Shown: in pieces, positions 55,054-64,000 of the stretch | How the letters are laid out: each line of letters opens with the position of its first letter | Position numbering within the stretch: the first letter of the stretch is position 1 | Made by a program: the position numbers and the translations under genes | Notes under the pieces: model-generated | Seen by the model: the letters and a program-made list of their open reading frames with translations, nothing else | Told to the model about the DNA's origin: nothing | Databases searched by the model: none | From: Asterias amurensis | Lineage: Eukaryota; Echinodermata; Asteroidea; Forcipulatida; Asteriidae | Reading direction: 5' to 3' | DNA length: 64,000 nt | Assembly (NCBI RefSeq): GCF_032118995.1 | Contig: NC_092654.1 | Location: 9,680,284-9,744,283 of the forward strand

Positions 55054-55830
55054 ATTAAGTTGAAATAAGGGGCGTATAAAAGCGCACATAGAAAAGCAAG
55101 GGATGAACGTTGAATGAAACTTGATACAAAACAATAAACACTGAAATACCAGGATCAGTCTCAGACTTGTCCCCAGGGCAGGTGATGGATTGTATGTATA
55201 CACGTGTACGTCAGAATTAAATGCAAATCTCAAGAACCTCGAAAGCCAGGTGGTTGATGCGAGGTCAAAGATGATTGTGGACGAGGGCTCAACGGCAGAA
55301 CGCTGGCGTAATTCACAAGTGTGGTATGAGATGTTCAGGCAGGGTCTCTACAGTATGGTGACTACTGAGCCTGACCTGATAGTTAACATCTTTTCCTGTG
55401 ATGAAGGCTACGATTCTGATTACATAATTGGTTGTCTCGTTTTGTATTGATTGTATGTGCTAATTACAGTTCCATTAGCAGAGTCCTTCAAAGAAGAACA
55501 TTCATTGCACCCAGACATTTATGAGGTCTGTGTAAATGTCTTGTATTTGCAAAGTGCTCTCTGGAGGGTGATGCCGTGGAAACAGCTTCAAAATGAGTAG
55601 GATTTGAAACATTGCAGTGTGGAAATTGTAGTAAGGTTTGCAGTAACACGTAGCGATAATATCTAATTGAGTTGGGTGGTTCAAAAGAACCGTAGGTTTT
55701 AACTCAACGTTTCGATCAGTATGCTCTGATCGACTTCTGGAGAAGGCTGTACTCTGACGCTGCATGCTGCTTAATTCAGTACCGGTGGTGCGGATTGGCT
55801 TGCTGATGCACGAAGGCGGGAAATAATGGC
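55054..55830. other. 5' flank of the subfamily D receptor with repeat pieces
   Basis: 55255-55395 resembles the dispersed repeat at 31655 (GGCGTAATTCACAAG). An 86-codon frame over it is therefore unlikely to be a gene. 55690-55745 has CAACGTTTCGATCAGTATGC followed by an inverted GATCGACTTCTGG, a motif style common in transposon ends. Confidence 0.4.
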
Positions 55831-55834
55831 TTGA
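55826..55834 (+). promoter_or_regulatory. Two-codon upstream open frame
   Basis: ATG-GCT-TGA ends two bases before the receptor's start codon at 55837. Such minimal frames can lower translation of the main frame if they are within the transcript, which is not shown here. Confidence 0.4.
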
Positions 55835-55836
55835 AA

Positions 55837-56940
55837 ATGGATTCTCAGACGGAAAAGAACATGACATTTGAAGCTACAAATACAACAATTCTAGCGTGTG
55901 GATTGACCGGATTAAAACCGCTCTCTGGATCAACAGGGCAACTGATTACAGTAATCGCCACAACTGTCTTCATTTTGGCGGGAAATGCAATCAATTTGGC
56001 CATTTTGGGTACAACTAAGTCACTCCGCACTGCTCATGGTTATCTCCTGTCAGCACTTGCCATTGGTGGATTCATAGTTGGATGTAATGCTACTCTATCC
56101 ATCTACCCAGTTGTGACAAAATGCTGGTTGTACGGGACCATCATTTGCCAGTTATCTGCATATTTGTTCGAATTCTGTATGGTTTTCAATCTCTTTATCG
56201 TGGTTCTATTGAGTGGAGAGAGGTACATTGCCATTGTAAATCCATTGAAATACAGAGTACTCATCACTAAAACTAAGACCAAGATCGCCATTGGTGTCAG
56301 CACGATGATTTCTTGTGTGTTTCTAACCATACTCGCAGTAACACAACCAGAATTCGAGTATAAACCACGCCAATACGTTTGTCGCCGTACTAAAAATGAT
56401 GACATTCGTGGGGCATTTATGGCTCTATCGTCCATATTGTTGATTTTCAGCTTTGCCGTGGTGAGTTATACCTCCGTTACAATGTTAAGGGCAGTGGTGC
56501 GACGGTCAAATGAAAGCAAACGTTTATTTGAGGGCGTGCACGCATCACATATACAATCTAACGCGTCCATGGTGTCCGCACAAAACTCTCGCATCTTCAA
56601 AGTAACTGTGCTCATAGCAACTACGTTCTACATCTCATGGATACCAGCTATCGTCGGTGCCATATTGAATGTTGCAGATCCAAACATTTTGGAAAGTTCA
56701 CCAATCTTTGAATTCGCTGCACAGTGGCTGCTCATCTCAAACACGCTCTTCAATACATTGATTTACTTTTTCATGTTGAAGCTCTTTCGTGTCCGCGCCA
56801 AGGAGATCTCTGCACAGCTGTGTTGTTGTCTGTGTTTTGTCGTGAAGGGAATAAGGAGGGCAGATCCGAGCACAAACTCTGACAATAGACTAGCTGTCGA
56901 ACTTACCGTTTTCCCAAAAGGCACCACATCTAATATATAG
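55837..56940 (+). CDS. Class A (rhodopsin-like) GPCR, subfamily D, divergent, intronless
   Basis: 367 residues from ATG 55837 (MDSQTEKN). The open frame begins six bases earlier, but with TTG. NMT and NTT are N-glycosylation sites. TM1 is about 34-58 (GN 49-50), TM2 67-90, TM3 104-126 with Cys104 and E128-R129-Y130, TM4 148-167, ECL2 Cys182, TM5 193-215, TM6 255-276 with SWIP, and TM7 284-308 with NTLIY in place of NPxxY. It keeps RTAHGYLL, SIYP and NPLKY, linking it to the other receptors. It differs in two usually fixed places: Asp2.50 is Gly78, and the TM4 tryptophan is absent (GVSTMISC). Loss of the sodium-site Asp suggests altered activation. A run of Cys (LCCCLC) begins the tail. The frame is intact and the helices are clean, so it is probably functional. 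The ligand is unknown. Confidence 0.9.
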   Translation: MDSQTEKNMTFEATNTTILACGLTGLKPLSGSTGQLITVIATTVFILAGNAINLAILGTTKSLRTAHGYLLSALAIGGFIVGCNATLSIYPVVTKCWLYGTIICQLSAYLFEFCMVFNLFIVVLLSGERYIAIVNPLKYRVLITKTKTKIAIGVSTMISCVFLTILAVTQPEFEYKPRQYVCRRTKNDDIRGAFMALSSILLIFSFAVVSYTSVTMLRAVVRRSNESKRLFEGVHASHIQSNASMVSAQNSRIFKVTVLIATTFYISWIPAIVGAILNVADPNILESSPIFEFAAQWLLISNTLFNTLIYFFMLKLFRVRAKEISAQLCCCLCFVVKGIRRADPSTNSDNRLAVELTVFPKGTTSNI

Positions 56941-57740
56941 TATTGATATATTGCTGGTGGACTGTCTTTAAAAGAGGTTGCTCCAAGACAATGTGACACT
57001 AAAAACTGGCGTCTCGATTGACTTTCTTCAAACAAAAATTGCGTAATATTTCTCAACTCGGTCTTATTTTGTTAAAAGCAATTCCCATATTTGATGATTT
57101 ATTTCGTCATATAAGCCATTTGCAAGTTAGATATGAATAGTGTCTGGTGTTAAATTATTCCTCAACACCGAGATTCTTCGGATTAAAGTGTAGCGTGAAG
57201 GGACTTTAGTCACAATGTACCGCTTACATTTTGATGTCAAATGGTTCGGGCAAGCTTGCGTAACAACCTCCAGATGAGCAGAACCTGGTAACATTGTGCC
57301 ATACACATCCATTCAGAATCATGTAGAGTTTTCACTGTCTCTGACGCACCTAGGCAAAAGCCTGCCCTAATCATGTAACAATGGCAAATGTCTCGATAGT
57401 CAATTCAGTTTTAGTGGTAACTTGTCATCAAGCGCGTCGTTGTACCAGACAACATTACAATTTAACACACAAAATAATGGCTTATTGGTTGACTTGGTGT
57501 ATTTATGTGGAAAGTAGGCTGGGAAGCTCATATTGAATCTGATCTGCTGTTTTTAAATACTATATTTCATATACCGTTCCTTTCATTACATTCATTCAAA
57601 TTTATATTTATTTCAAAAAATACTTAATGGCCTGACGTTTCTACCTTAGCCGAGTCTTTCTCGAAGGCTATTTATTTCCTTACTTCATGAAAACAGAGCA
57701 CACAAACTTTTTTTTAAAGAACAACCAATAAACAAAGCTA
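56941..57740. other. No gene recognised
   Basis: 3' flank of the receptor. 57635-57670 (GACGTTTCTACCTTAGCCGA, TCTTTCTCGAAGGCT) is a motif also seen near 54610, probably a worn transposon end. Confidence 0.4.
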
Positions 57741-58115
57741 TTTAAAGGGAAGGTACGCGTTTGGTAATTACTCAAAACAAATATTAACTTAAAAACTGAC
57801 TTGGTAACGAGCATTGGAGAGCTGTTGGTGAGTATAAAACATTGTGAAAAACGGCTCCCTCTGAAGTAGCATGGATTTTGATAAAGAGGTAATTTCTCAC
57901 TAAAATAATAAAAGACTTCTAGCTAGAAGTCTTTTATTCCTATCTACAAGCACAAAAATTCGCCCAACGAGGGTGTTCTTTCTCTCATCATTTTCTCGCA
58001 ACTTCGATGGCCAATTCAGCTAAAATTGTCACAGGTTTGTTATTTTATGCTTATGTTGGGATACACCAAGTGAGAAAACTGGTCTTTGACAATTACCAAT
58101 AGTGTACCTTCCCTA
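57741..58115. mobile_element. MITE family 1, mixed-end copy
   Basis: The left end is of the GGTACGCGTTTGG subtype and the right end reads CCAATAGTGTACCTTCCC, intermediate between the two subtypes. The centre is AAAAGACTTCTAGCTAGAAG, a palindrome absent from the main subtype. Confidence 0.83.
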
Positions 58116-58439
58116 ATAATGAGGCAGAGAAAAATAAATAAACTAATAATCTACAGAAAGATCAAGTCCGACTGATTATAGTTTTGCTTATAAAATTTAC
58201 CTGCAATATATTGATCAAAGGAATTGGCTGAAGTTAAAATACACTGTTAACATTACCCATGGGTCTTTGAAATCAAGTCTCCTCAAATCAAAGTGCGCCC
58301 ACTTGTGACAGGATCTGTTATTACGAGCCTACTGTTGACTATACAGGAATCTGTATCGGGGTGTTTGTTTGAATGTTTTAAAGGATCTTTAAAATTTGTA
58401 CACACCATAAGTCACAAATTGAATTGCAAATGGTATTTT

Positions 58440-58510
58440 CGCCATGATGAAATGGTAAGACTGACTTGCATTCGAAGGTTGTGGGTTCGAATCCCCAAGC
58501 TAACCGCTGA
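58440..58510 (+). mobile_element. tRNA-like fragment
   Basis: GATGAAATGGTAAGAC and GTGGGTTCGAATCCCC resemble A and B boxes at tRNA spacing. No cloverleaf can be completed, and no SINE body follows. Confidence 0.35.
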
Positions 58511-59720
58511 TTTCAGAATGATTAGAATAAATATTGTCGTAGTTATTTAATCACAGTTTATATATCTATTCATAATCACATAGGGCCTACATTAAATATA
58601 AGATTTCGTTTTACAACAAAATACAGCCTTTGTGTAACTTGTTTTTTTAGAGTCTATAACTGGCGGTTCTTTATATAGTAACTTCCTTAGCAACAGTCGT
58701 AGGCGTAGCCGTAGCATGTAATCGCCAATTCTGACACGGCCATAGACATGGAGGTATGGTATAGACGGAAGTATACTCCAGATTTATATAGTGTCAAGTT
58801 ATCTTTTAGTAAAGCGATAACAACAAACAGTTCATTGTTAATCATTAAATTGATAAATACAATTTTAATTTTAATTTAAACATTTAAACAATTTAAATAT
58901 TCCACCGCGTGATACACCCATCACTTTATTCCATAGGGCATAACCCTTGAAATAACTGCCTAATGACAAATGAAATGCTTTATTTGAGAGAACGAGAAAC
59001 ATCTGTGTCAAATGGCAGCGCTTTCATGTCGAACACAAACAGATTTGCAGCGGCGGCTATTTATAGTGAAATTTCCATGAAGCAGATTGCATGTGGCTAT
59101 AACTGTTACTACACTAACATATCGACCACGGCTGGACGTTTTGTTTCAATTTGCAGACAATTCTCTTTAAGTTATAAGAGCAGACCCATAAAACAAAGGA
59201 AACTTATTGTGTCACACCCAGCCGGCTATGTATACAAAGGAAGTATGCACGGACGAGCAGCATACGTCGCCATCATTCATTACAAAACATAACAAATTGC
59301 CCTATTCCGGAAAAAAGGGTAATTGTTTTTGCTTCATTTGCTAATTTGCCCGTCAAAGCAAACACACCCATGTCTTTACAGCCCAATAAGTAATAGAAGA
59401 ACATTTTCTGAGGTCATTAATTAATAAGTATGACGGGATAGTATAACGATGACGTCAACACTCGTATCGCTTCGCTGGTGATCAGCGAAAGTTGAATAAA
59501 CGAGGAGTGTATGCCATAATGATATTTCATCTGGTATCTCATGCCAGGATAAGTTCATTGGTCAACGCAAGTGGGCGTTTCTTAAAATAACTTGATAAAA
59601 GCTTCGACCTTGCCTGGATCCGTTTTACTTGTGGTTATTTCTAGCTCTAGAGAGAACAAGTTACAATTTGGTATCTAATAAGTTCGTGTTTTTCTGTGCT
59701 ACCGTTATAAAGACTTTTAA
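58511..59720. other. Unassigned; possible 5' region of the exon at 59721
   Basis: A 109-codon frame at 58963-59292 has no recognisable domain. A worn piece of the GTAGCCGTAGC palindrome lies near 58690. Confidence 0.35.
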
Positions 59721-59796
59721 ATGGCAACGTACGTGATTTTGGGAGTTATGGTAATGGTAATGTGTGTCAATGGAGGCAGTGACCGCTACGTTAAAG
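59721..59796 (+). CDS. Candidate signal-peptide exon of a secreted protein
   Basis: ATG at 59721 gives MATYVILGVMVMVMCVNGG, then SDRYVK, and the exon ends AAAG|GTAGGT, a strong donor in phase 1. The first 18 residues form a typical signal peptide (hydrophobic core VILGVMVMVMC, small residues at the cleavage site), and phase 1 after a signal peptide is common for secreted proteins in animals. GATAAAAG near 59593 could be a TATA element. Later exons were not found and may lie beyond the SINE at 59838 or outside the window. The protein is not recognised. Confidence 0.45.
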
Positions 59797-59837
59797 GTAG
59801 GTACAATTATATTAATAATAGTGGCTTCCAATAATTA

Positions 59838-60213
59838 AATAGCGCGCATATCCGTCGACATTCAGTATTTTCCTGTAAGATATGTGGGACTACATTTGAA
59901 ATATGAGGCCTTTACTCCTTTTACATTGCACCATGTAATGGTTTGCAAGGTGCTGTGGCGCAATATGCTGCCAATCAAGCCAGGAACACCGGGGCGAACA
60001 CCCTCTCTTTTCCACAAGTGCACTTGGTTATTTTACGTGCGTTGCACAACACACGGGACCAACGGCTTTACCTCCCCCACCCGAAGGACGAAGCATCGAT
60101 GAGTGTCTTTCTTTAGGAAACAAGTGTCACGACTGGGACTCGAACCAACTCTGCGGACCAGAAACACCAGAGTTTGAGTCCGGTGCTCTTAACCGCTAGG
60201 CCAGGACACGCCA
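59838..60213 (-). mobile_element. tRNA-derived SINE, full length, Leu-type tRNA head
   Basis: On the minus strand from 60213: GGCGTGTCCTGGCCTAGCGG, AAGAGCACCGGACTCAAACT (CAA anticodon), then GGTTCGAGTCCCAGTCGTGA. GTGTC and GACAC can still pair as an acceptor stem. The body continues to the GCGCGCTATTTAATTATTGG 3' end. This is the best-preserved copy in the window. It lies 42 bp into the intron after the candidate exon. Confidence 0.88.
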
Positions 60214-62169
60214 AGGAGAATAAATCAGTGTTTTCCCCAAAAATAATTACAAAGCTAATATAAAATCAAATAAAACGTAAAGTTTATTAGATTGCACGCC
60301 TATACCGTCCCATTTCGAAAGTAAAAATGTATATTTTGATAGAGGAATGTGTACAAAACAAACTCTGCGAAAGCTGATCAGCTTTTCATTACGTTTGATT
60401 ATCTTAGTAATTGTTGGGAAGATTTGTTTCGTCCCAGTGGTGAAATCGATAAGAGTCCGGTGGTCCATTCTAGATTCTTCTTGAATTTACAGCTTTTTCT
60501 GGAAACCCACAATGTCAACACTTTATGATACTCTGTGCTCCTGCATTAGTGTGATGTTTCACAAAGGTGATATTGTTATTACCAGCAGAAGAGTTAGTGA
60601 GAAAGATATTGAATATTTATATTAGAAAGTATAGAACTTTCCAGAATAATTCGCCTCTCATAACTTTCCTGGTTCGAAATCCGGCTAAGGTTATAAGTAT
60701 AAGATAGAGTGTTTATTCTATTCTATGCTATGAGAGTTTTCCCCAGGCCCGCCGGTTTTCCTCCTTCCGGAAATAACAAACACTTTCGATATATTACGGA
60801 TGTGGTCATTGCAATGGGTCGGTGTAGCTTGCTGTCTATTAGACAGCCCTGCTGCGAACGTATTTTCACAGGGTGCTGAAGTACAGTATCACCACAGTAG
60901 CTTGAAAAAACCCATACATGTACGTCCCGTTTATAGTTATTTCCTTGGTTTAGTTAAGAAAGATTTGATTGATGTTTTATAGTCAATTCAGTCAGTGTCT
61001 TATTCTAATGTCAAACCTAGGCCCATCAAGTCCATGATTGCATCAAGGATTCGGATGGAACTGTACTTGTGAAATTATAGGCCTACTCTTATGGCAAAAC
61101 GATAACAAAAGCAAAATAATTATATATGTTGAAAAACAAAACAACTCACCAGCTAAAAGTGTGCATATTTGGTAATAGTTATCAATTTATATAACCTTTT
61201 CTAAGGTAAAATGAAAATGATGGAAGCTTGTGAAATAAGTTTACAAAAATCTACTATCACAAAACTTTGTTTTAAGCGAGACCTAAAACGACCATTACAC
61301 AAACAGACACTGTAAAAAAGTGTCGAAAGCGCCTCTGGCGTTCAACACAAAAATGCCAGTTTTGATCCCAAGTATGTCAACTTCCTGACCCCCTGTCATT
61401 CTTTGTTGAAAAGAGTCGAGAAACACTCAGATAAATAACTTTGACAACAATCGCTTTACAAAATCAAAAGTTTCCTGTGCTATCACAAAAAAAAACTTTT
61501 AAAGGAGTTGTACTGATACTAATATAGTTCTGAAAAGTTCTTAACAATATATTTTTGTTCTTTACATTTTGACAGTAGTTTAATATTTCGAGCGTGTCGA
61601 TAGTACATTTTTTGCCATGTGCAGTTTGAAATTGTTTGATTCTTTTGTATACATTTTAAATAATTGTAGTAAGAAAGTTTCCTAAAATAGTCAGAGAATG
61701 GTCAGAGAAACACTGTCCATTCCACCTTGTACAACAACATACAATCTTATTATGAAACATTTATTTTTGATTATTTAAATAAGCATTTTATAATTGAGGT
61801 AAATTCTCCGAAAGCCAAGAGTACAAAGGTCGCAATGGTTGTAAGCATCCTGCGAAATGATTTTGTCTGAAGTGCCCCCGTTGAGTAGAAATCAATTATG
61901 TAAACGAAATTCAATCTCAAATGATCGCCTTCAGGCGATTTGTTGAGATTCAAATGTCCATGGTGTCCGTTTGTGAATACTGCGGTCAGAGGTGCGGTTG
62001 GTACCCGCTGGCACCTCGCAAACTATTTTTTTATGAAATTACCTTGACGAGTTATTGGCTGTTTTCTTAACAAAGGCACTGTATTCAACTGAAACTTTCA
62101 CATGTGACTTGTATTGTATTTGTGTTGATGATTTGGCTTGTACATGAACATTATGTTGACAAAAAACAA
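60214..62169. other. No gene recognised
   Basis: AT-rich with short frames only. No member of the named repeat families was identified. Confidence 0.4.
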
Positions 62170-62552
62170 TTAAAGGGAAGGTACACGTTTGGTAATTGTC
62201 AAAGACCAGTCTTCTCACTTGGTGTATCCCAACATAAGCATAAAATAACAAACCTATGAAAATTTGGGCTAAATTAGTCATCGAAGTTGTGAGAAAACGG
62301 TTTGAGAAAAAAACACCCTTGTTGACGAATTTGTGTGCTTACAGAAAGGAATAAAAGACTTCTGCTAGAAGTCTTTTATTATTTTAGTGAGAAATTACCT
62401 CTTTCTCAAAATATATGCTACTTCAGAGGGAGTCGTTTCCCACAATGCGTTATACTATCAACAGCTCTCCAATGCTCATTACCATGCAAGTCAGTTTTTA
62501 AGTTAATATTAATTTGTTTTGAGTAATTACCAAACGTGTACCTTCCCTTTAA
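62170..62552. mobile_element. MITE family 1, GGTACACG subtype, complete
   Basis: AAAGGGAAGGTACACGTTTG and CAAACGTGTACCTTCCCTTT are perfect inverted ends. The centre AAAAGACTTCTGCTAGAAGT is a palindrome as in the 57741 copy. Confidence 0.88.
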
Positions 62553-63269
62553 TGATGCACCTTTCAAGTCAAAACAAATAAATAAATAAACCAGCATCGG
62601 TCAAATAAAACTAAAAACATTTTAACCGCACTCTAGTTTGACCCAAAAAACATAAACATAATCCGTTGCTTGAAAAGGCGGTCAAATAAAAATTCCAGAA
62701 ATACATACCAACAAAGAGTTATTGAGCAATGTTGAATAGATATTCTATTAGTGTATATTTTCAACCATTTACAAGCAACAATGAAGACATTGTGCAGATC
62801 AGACAGTATTCAACAACAGTCTGGCAAGTGGCGACCAGAACTTGATTGCTTTCATTTTAATGTTTGTATCACTTAACATTACCAGAAGCTTGATGCATAG
62901 ACAGATGTATGTATTGGTAACCCCAAAAGGCTATACTAAAATAAAAAATAACAAAAAATGCAAAATAAACAATAAAAACACGGGCCCTACATAATGTACT
63001 TAATCATTACTTTGTGTAATTTGTCAAATTCCGTTCGGAAAAAAGGATAGAAATAGGGTAAAACGAATAGTGGATGGAACTCCAAAACAAACCGCGTCAT
63101 AGTATGTAGCTACTTCAAATTTGTTTCTGAAACCGAACAATGATAATATTAAGCCCCCCTAACCACAGTATTCTCAAACGACCCGTTAGCAAGAGTGATA
63201 GCGAGGCTAAGGTTTCCAATTACGAGTTGGGAATCCACTTGAAAAGTGATCAAAATAAATTTTCCATTC
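62553..63269. other. No gene recognised
   Basis: Unassigned AT-rich sequence. Confidence 0.4.
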
Positions 63270-63660
63270 TTAAAGGAACACGTTGCCTTGGATCGGACGA
63301 GTTGGTCAAAACAAAAGCGTTTGTAACCGTTTTTTATAAAATGCATATGGTTGGAAAGATGTTTTAAAAGTAGAATACAATGATCCACACAAGTTTGCCT
63401 CGAAATTGCGTGGTTTTCCTTCTACTGTGCGAACTAACATGGTCGGCCATTTATGGGAGTCAAAATTTTGACCCCCATAAATGGCCGACGTGTTTAGTCG
63501 ACAAGGTAAAAGGAAAACCACGCAATTTCGAGGCATGTTTGTGTGGATCATTGTATTCTACTTTTACAACATCTTTCTACCCATATGCATTTTATAAAAA
63601 ACGGTTACAAACGCTTTTCAAAGACCAACTCGACCGATCCAAGGCAACGTGTTCCTTTAA
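63270..63660. mobile_element. MITE family 2, complete copy
   Basis: TTAAAGGAACACGTTGCCTT and AAGGCAACGTGTTCCTTTAA are perfect inverted ends. The centre GGAGTCAAAATTTTGACCCC. The arms translate into look-alike open frames on both strands, which are not genes. Confidence 0.92.
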
Positions 63661-64000
63661 GCCTATCGCAAGGGTTTCTTGGCAACATTGGTTTGTTTCT
63701 GTTATGTTTTAGTGGTTGCTATACGAAATAATTTCTTAATTAGAGCTGACTTCCTGCTTGGAAGACACAACAGAACGTCTTTTGCCTAAACACATGACAA
63801 TTCAATTAGAACAGCGGATAATATTTCCATAAATCTTTGGGAGCGCAGTTATTGAGTTACTCGCCTCAGTGGGCACAAATTTAATAAAGACAGATTCATT
63901 AATTGGGCCACCATATTTGTCAAGATCGTAGTCTTTGTCCAAGACGTCACTATATCATACTCGTAGTGTAACGGTTCTATGATACCGAGGCTGATACATA
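63661..64000. other. No gene recognised
   Basis: Unassigned sequence to the window edge. Confidence 0.4.

Noticed and set aside
60120-60213. A tRNA-Leu gene
   Set aside because: The head is mutated and continuous with the SINE body found in three other places.
7434-62552. A CRISPR-like array from the many recurring short repeats
   Set aside because: The repeats are whole 330-400 bp elements at irregular spacing with inverted ends.
63149-63712. Two similar open frames on opposite strands (PRNCVVFLL...)
   Set aside because: They are the two arms of a palindromic MITE, not duplicated genes.

Overview
The window looks like metazoan, most likely echinoderm (probably sea star), nuclear DNA. The evidence is a cluster of single-exon rhodopsin-class (class A) GPCR genes and their decayed copies, set in AT-rich sequence full of short inverted-repeat transposons, tRNA-derived SINEs and a LINE fragment. 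The phylum call is an inference from gene style and repeat content; no species-diagnostic gene is present. There are no bacterial-type operons, CRISPR arrays or rRNA genes, and I saw no virus-like element.

Receptors. Five GPCR genes have intact seven-helix reading frames without introns: 29856-30995 (+), 35217-36314 (+), 44839-46002 (-), 51831-52952 (-) and 55837-56940 (+). A sixth open frame (21711-22652, -) has lost the ERY motif. Four further loci are broken: 10213-11566 (+), 11567-12335 (+), 25331-25648 (-) and 41692-42917 (-). A 90-bp receptor fragment lies at 43981-44070. They fall into four subfamilies. A has a TPAFRNSHGYLL motif and covers everything from 10 to 36 kb. B has RNCHGYLL and covers 41.7-46 kb. 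C has RNGHGIIL and is the gene at 52 kb. D has RTAHGYLL and is the gene at 56 kb. All the intact genes share a [RN/RT]-x-HG-[YI]-[LI]-L motif at the start of TM2, a disulphide Cys and an E-R-Y at the end of TM3, [CS]-W-x-P in TM6, and N-[S/A/T]-x-I-Y in TM7 where most class A receptors have N-P-x-x-Y. None has Asp at 3.32, so they are not amine receptors by the usual criterion. Their ligands cannot be read from the sequence. Large, mostly intronless, lineage-specific GPCR expansions are known from sea urchin and this cluster fits that pattern.

Layout. 1-10 kb: a SINE, a large inverted-repeat element with a nested hAT-like repeat, a candidate first exon on the minus strand (3443-3553), and several MITEs. 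10-12.3 kb: two fused receptor pseudogenes, the first split by a MITE with a 9-bp target duplication. 13-20 kb: MITEs, a ~226-bp tandem array, and a repeat carrying a degenerate THAP zinc finger. 20-26 kb: receptor copies on the minus strand. 27-29 kb: a second THAP-bearing repeat interrupted by a truncated LINE. 29.8-36.3 kb: the two best-preserved subfamily A receptors, each followed by a copy of the same ~550-bp repeat. 41.7-46 kb: subfamily B, with striking local rearrangements. 51.8-57 kb: subfamilies C and D. 57-64 kb: mostly repeats and unassigned DNA, plus a candidate signal-peptide exon at 59721-59796.

The receptors are probably independent transcription units rather than a pathway. 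The window shows a birth-and-death array, with gene duplication, gene fusion, transposon insertion and template-switch rearrangement caught at several stages.
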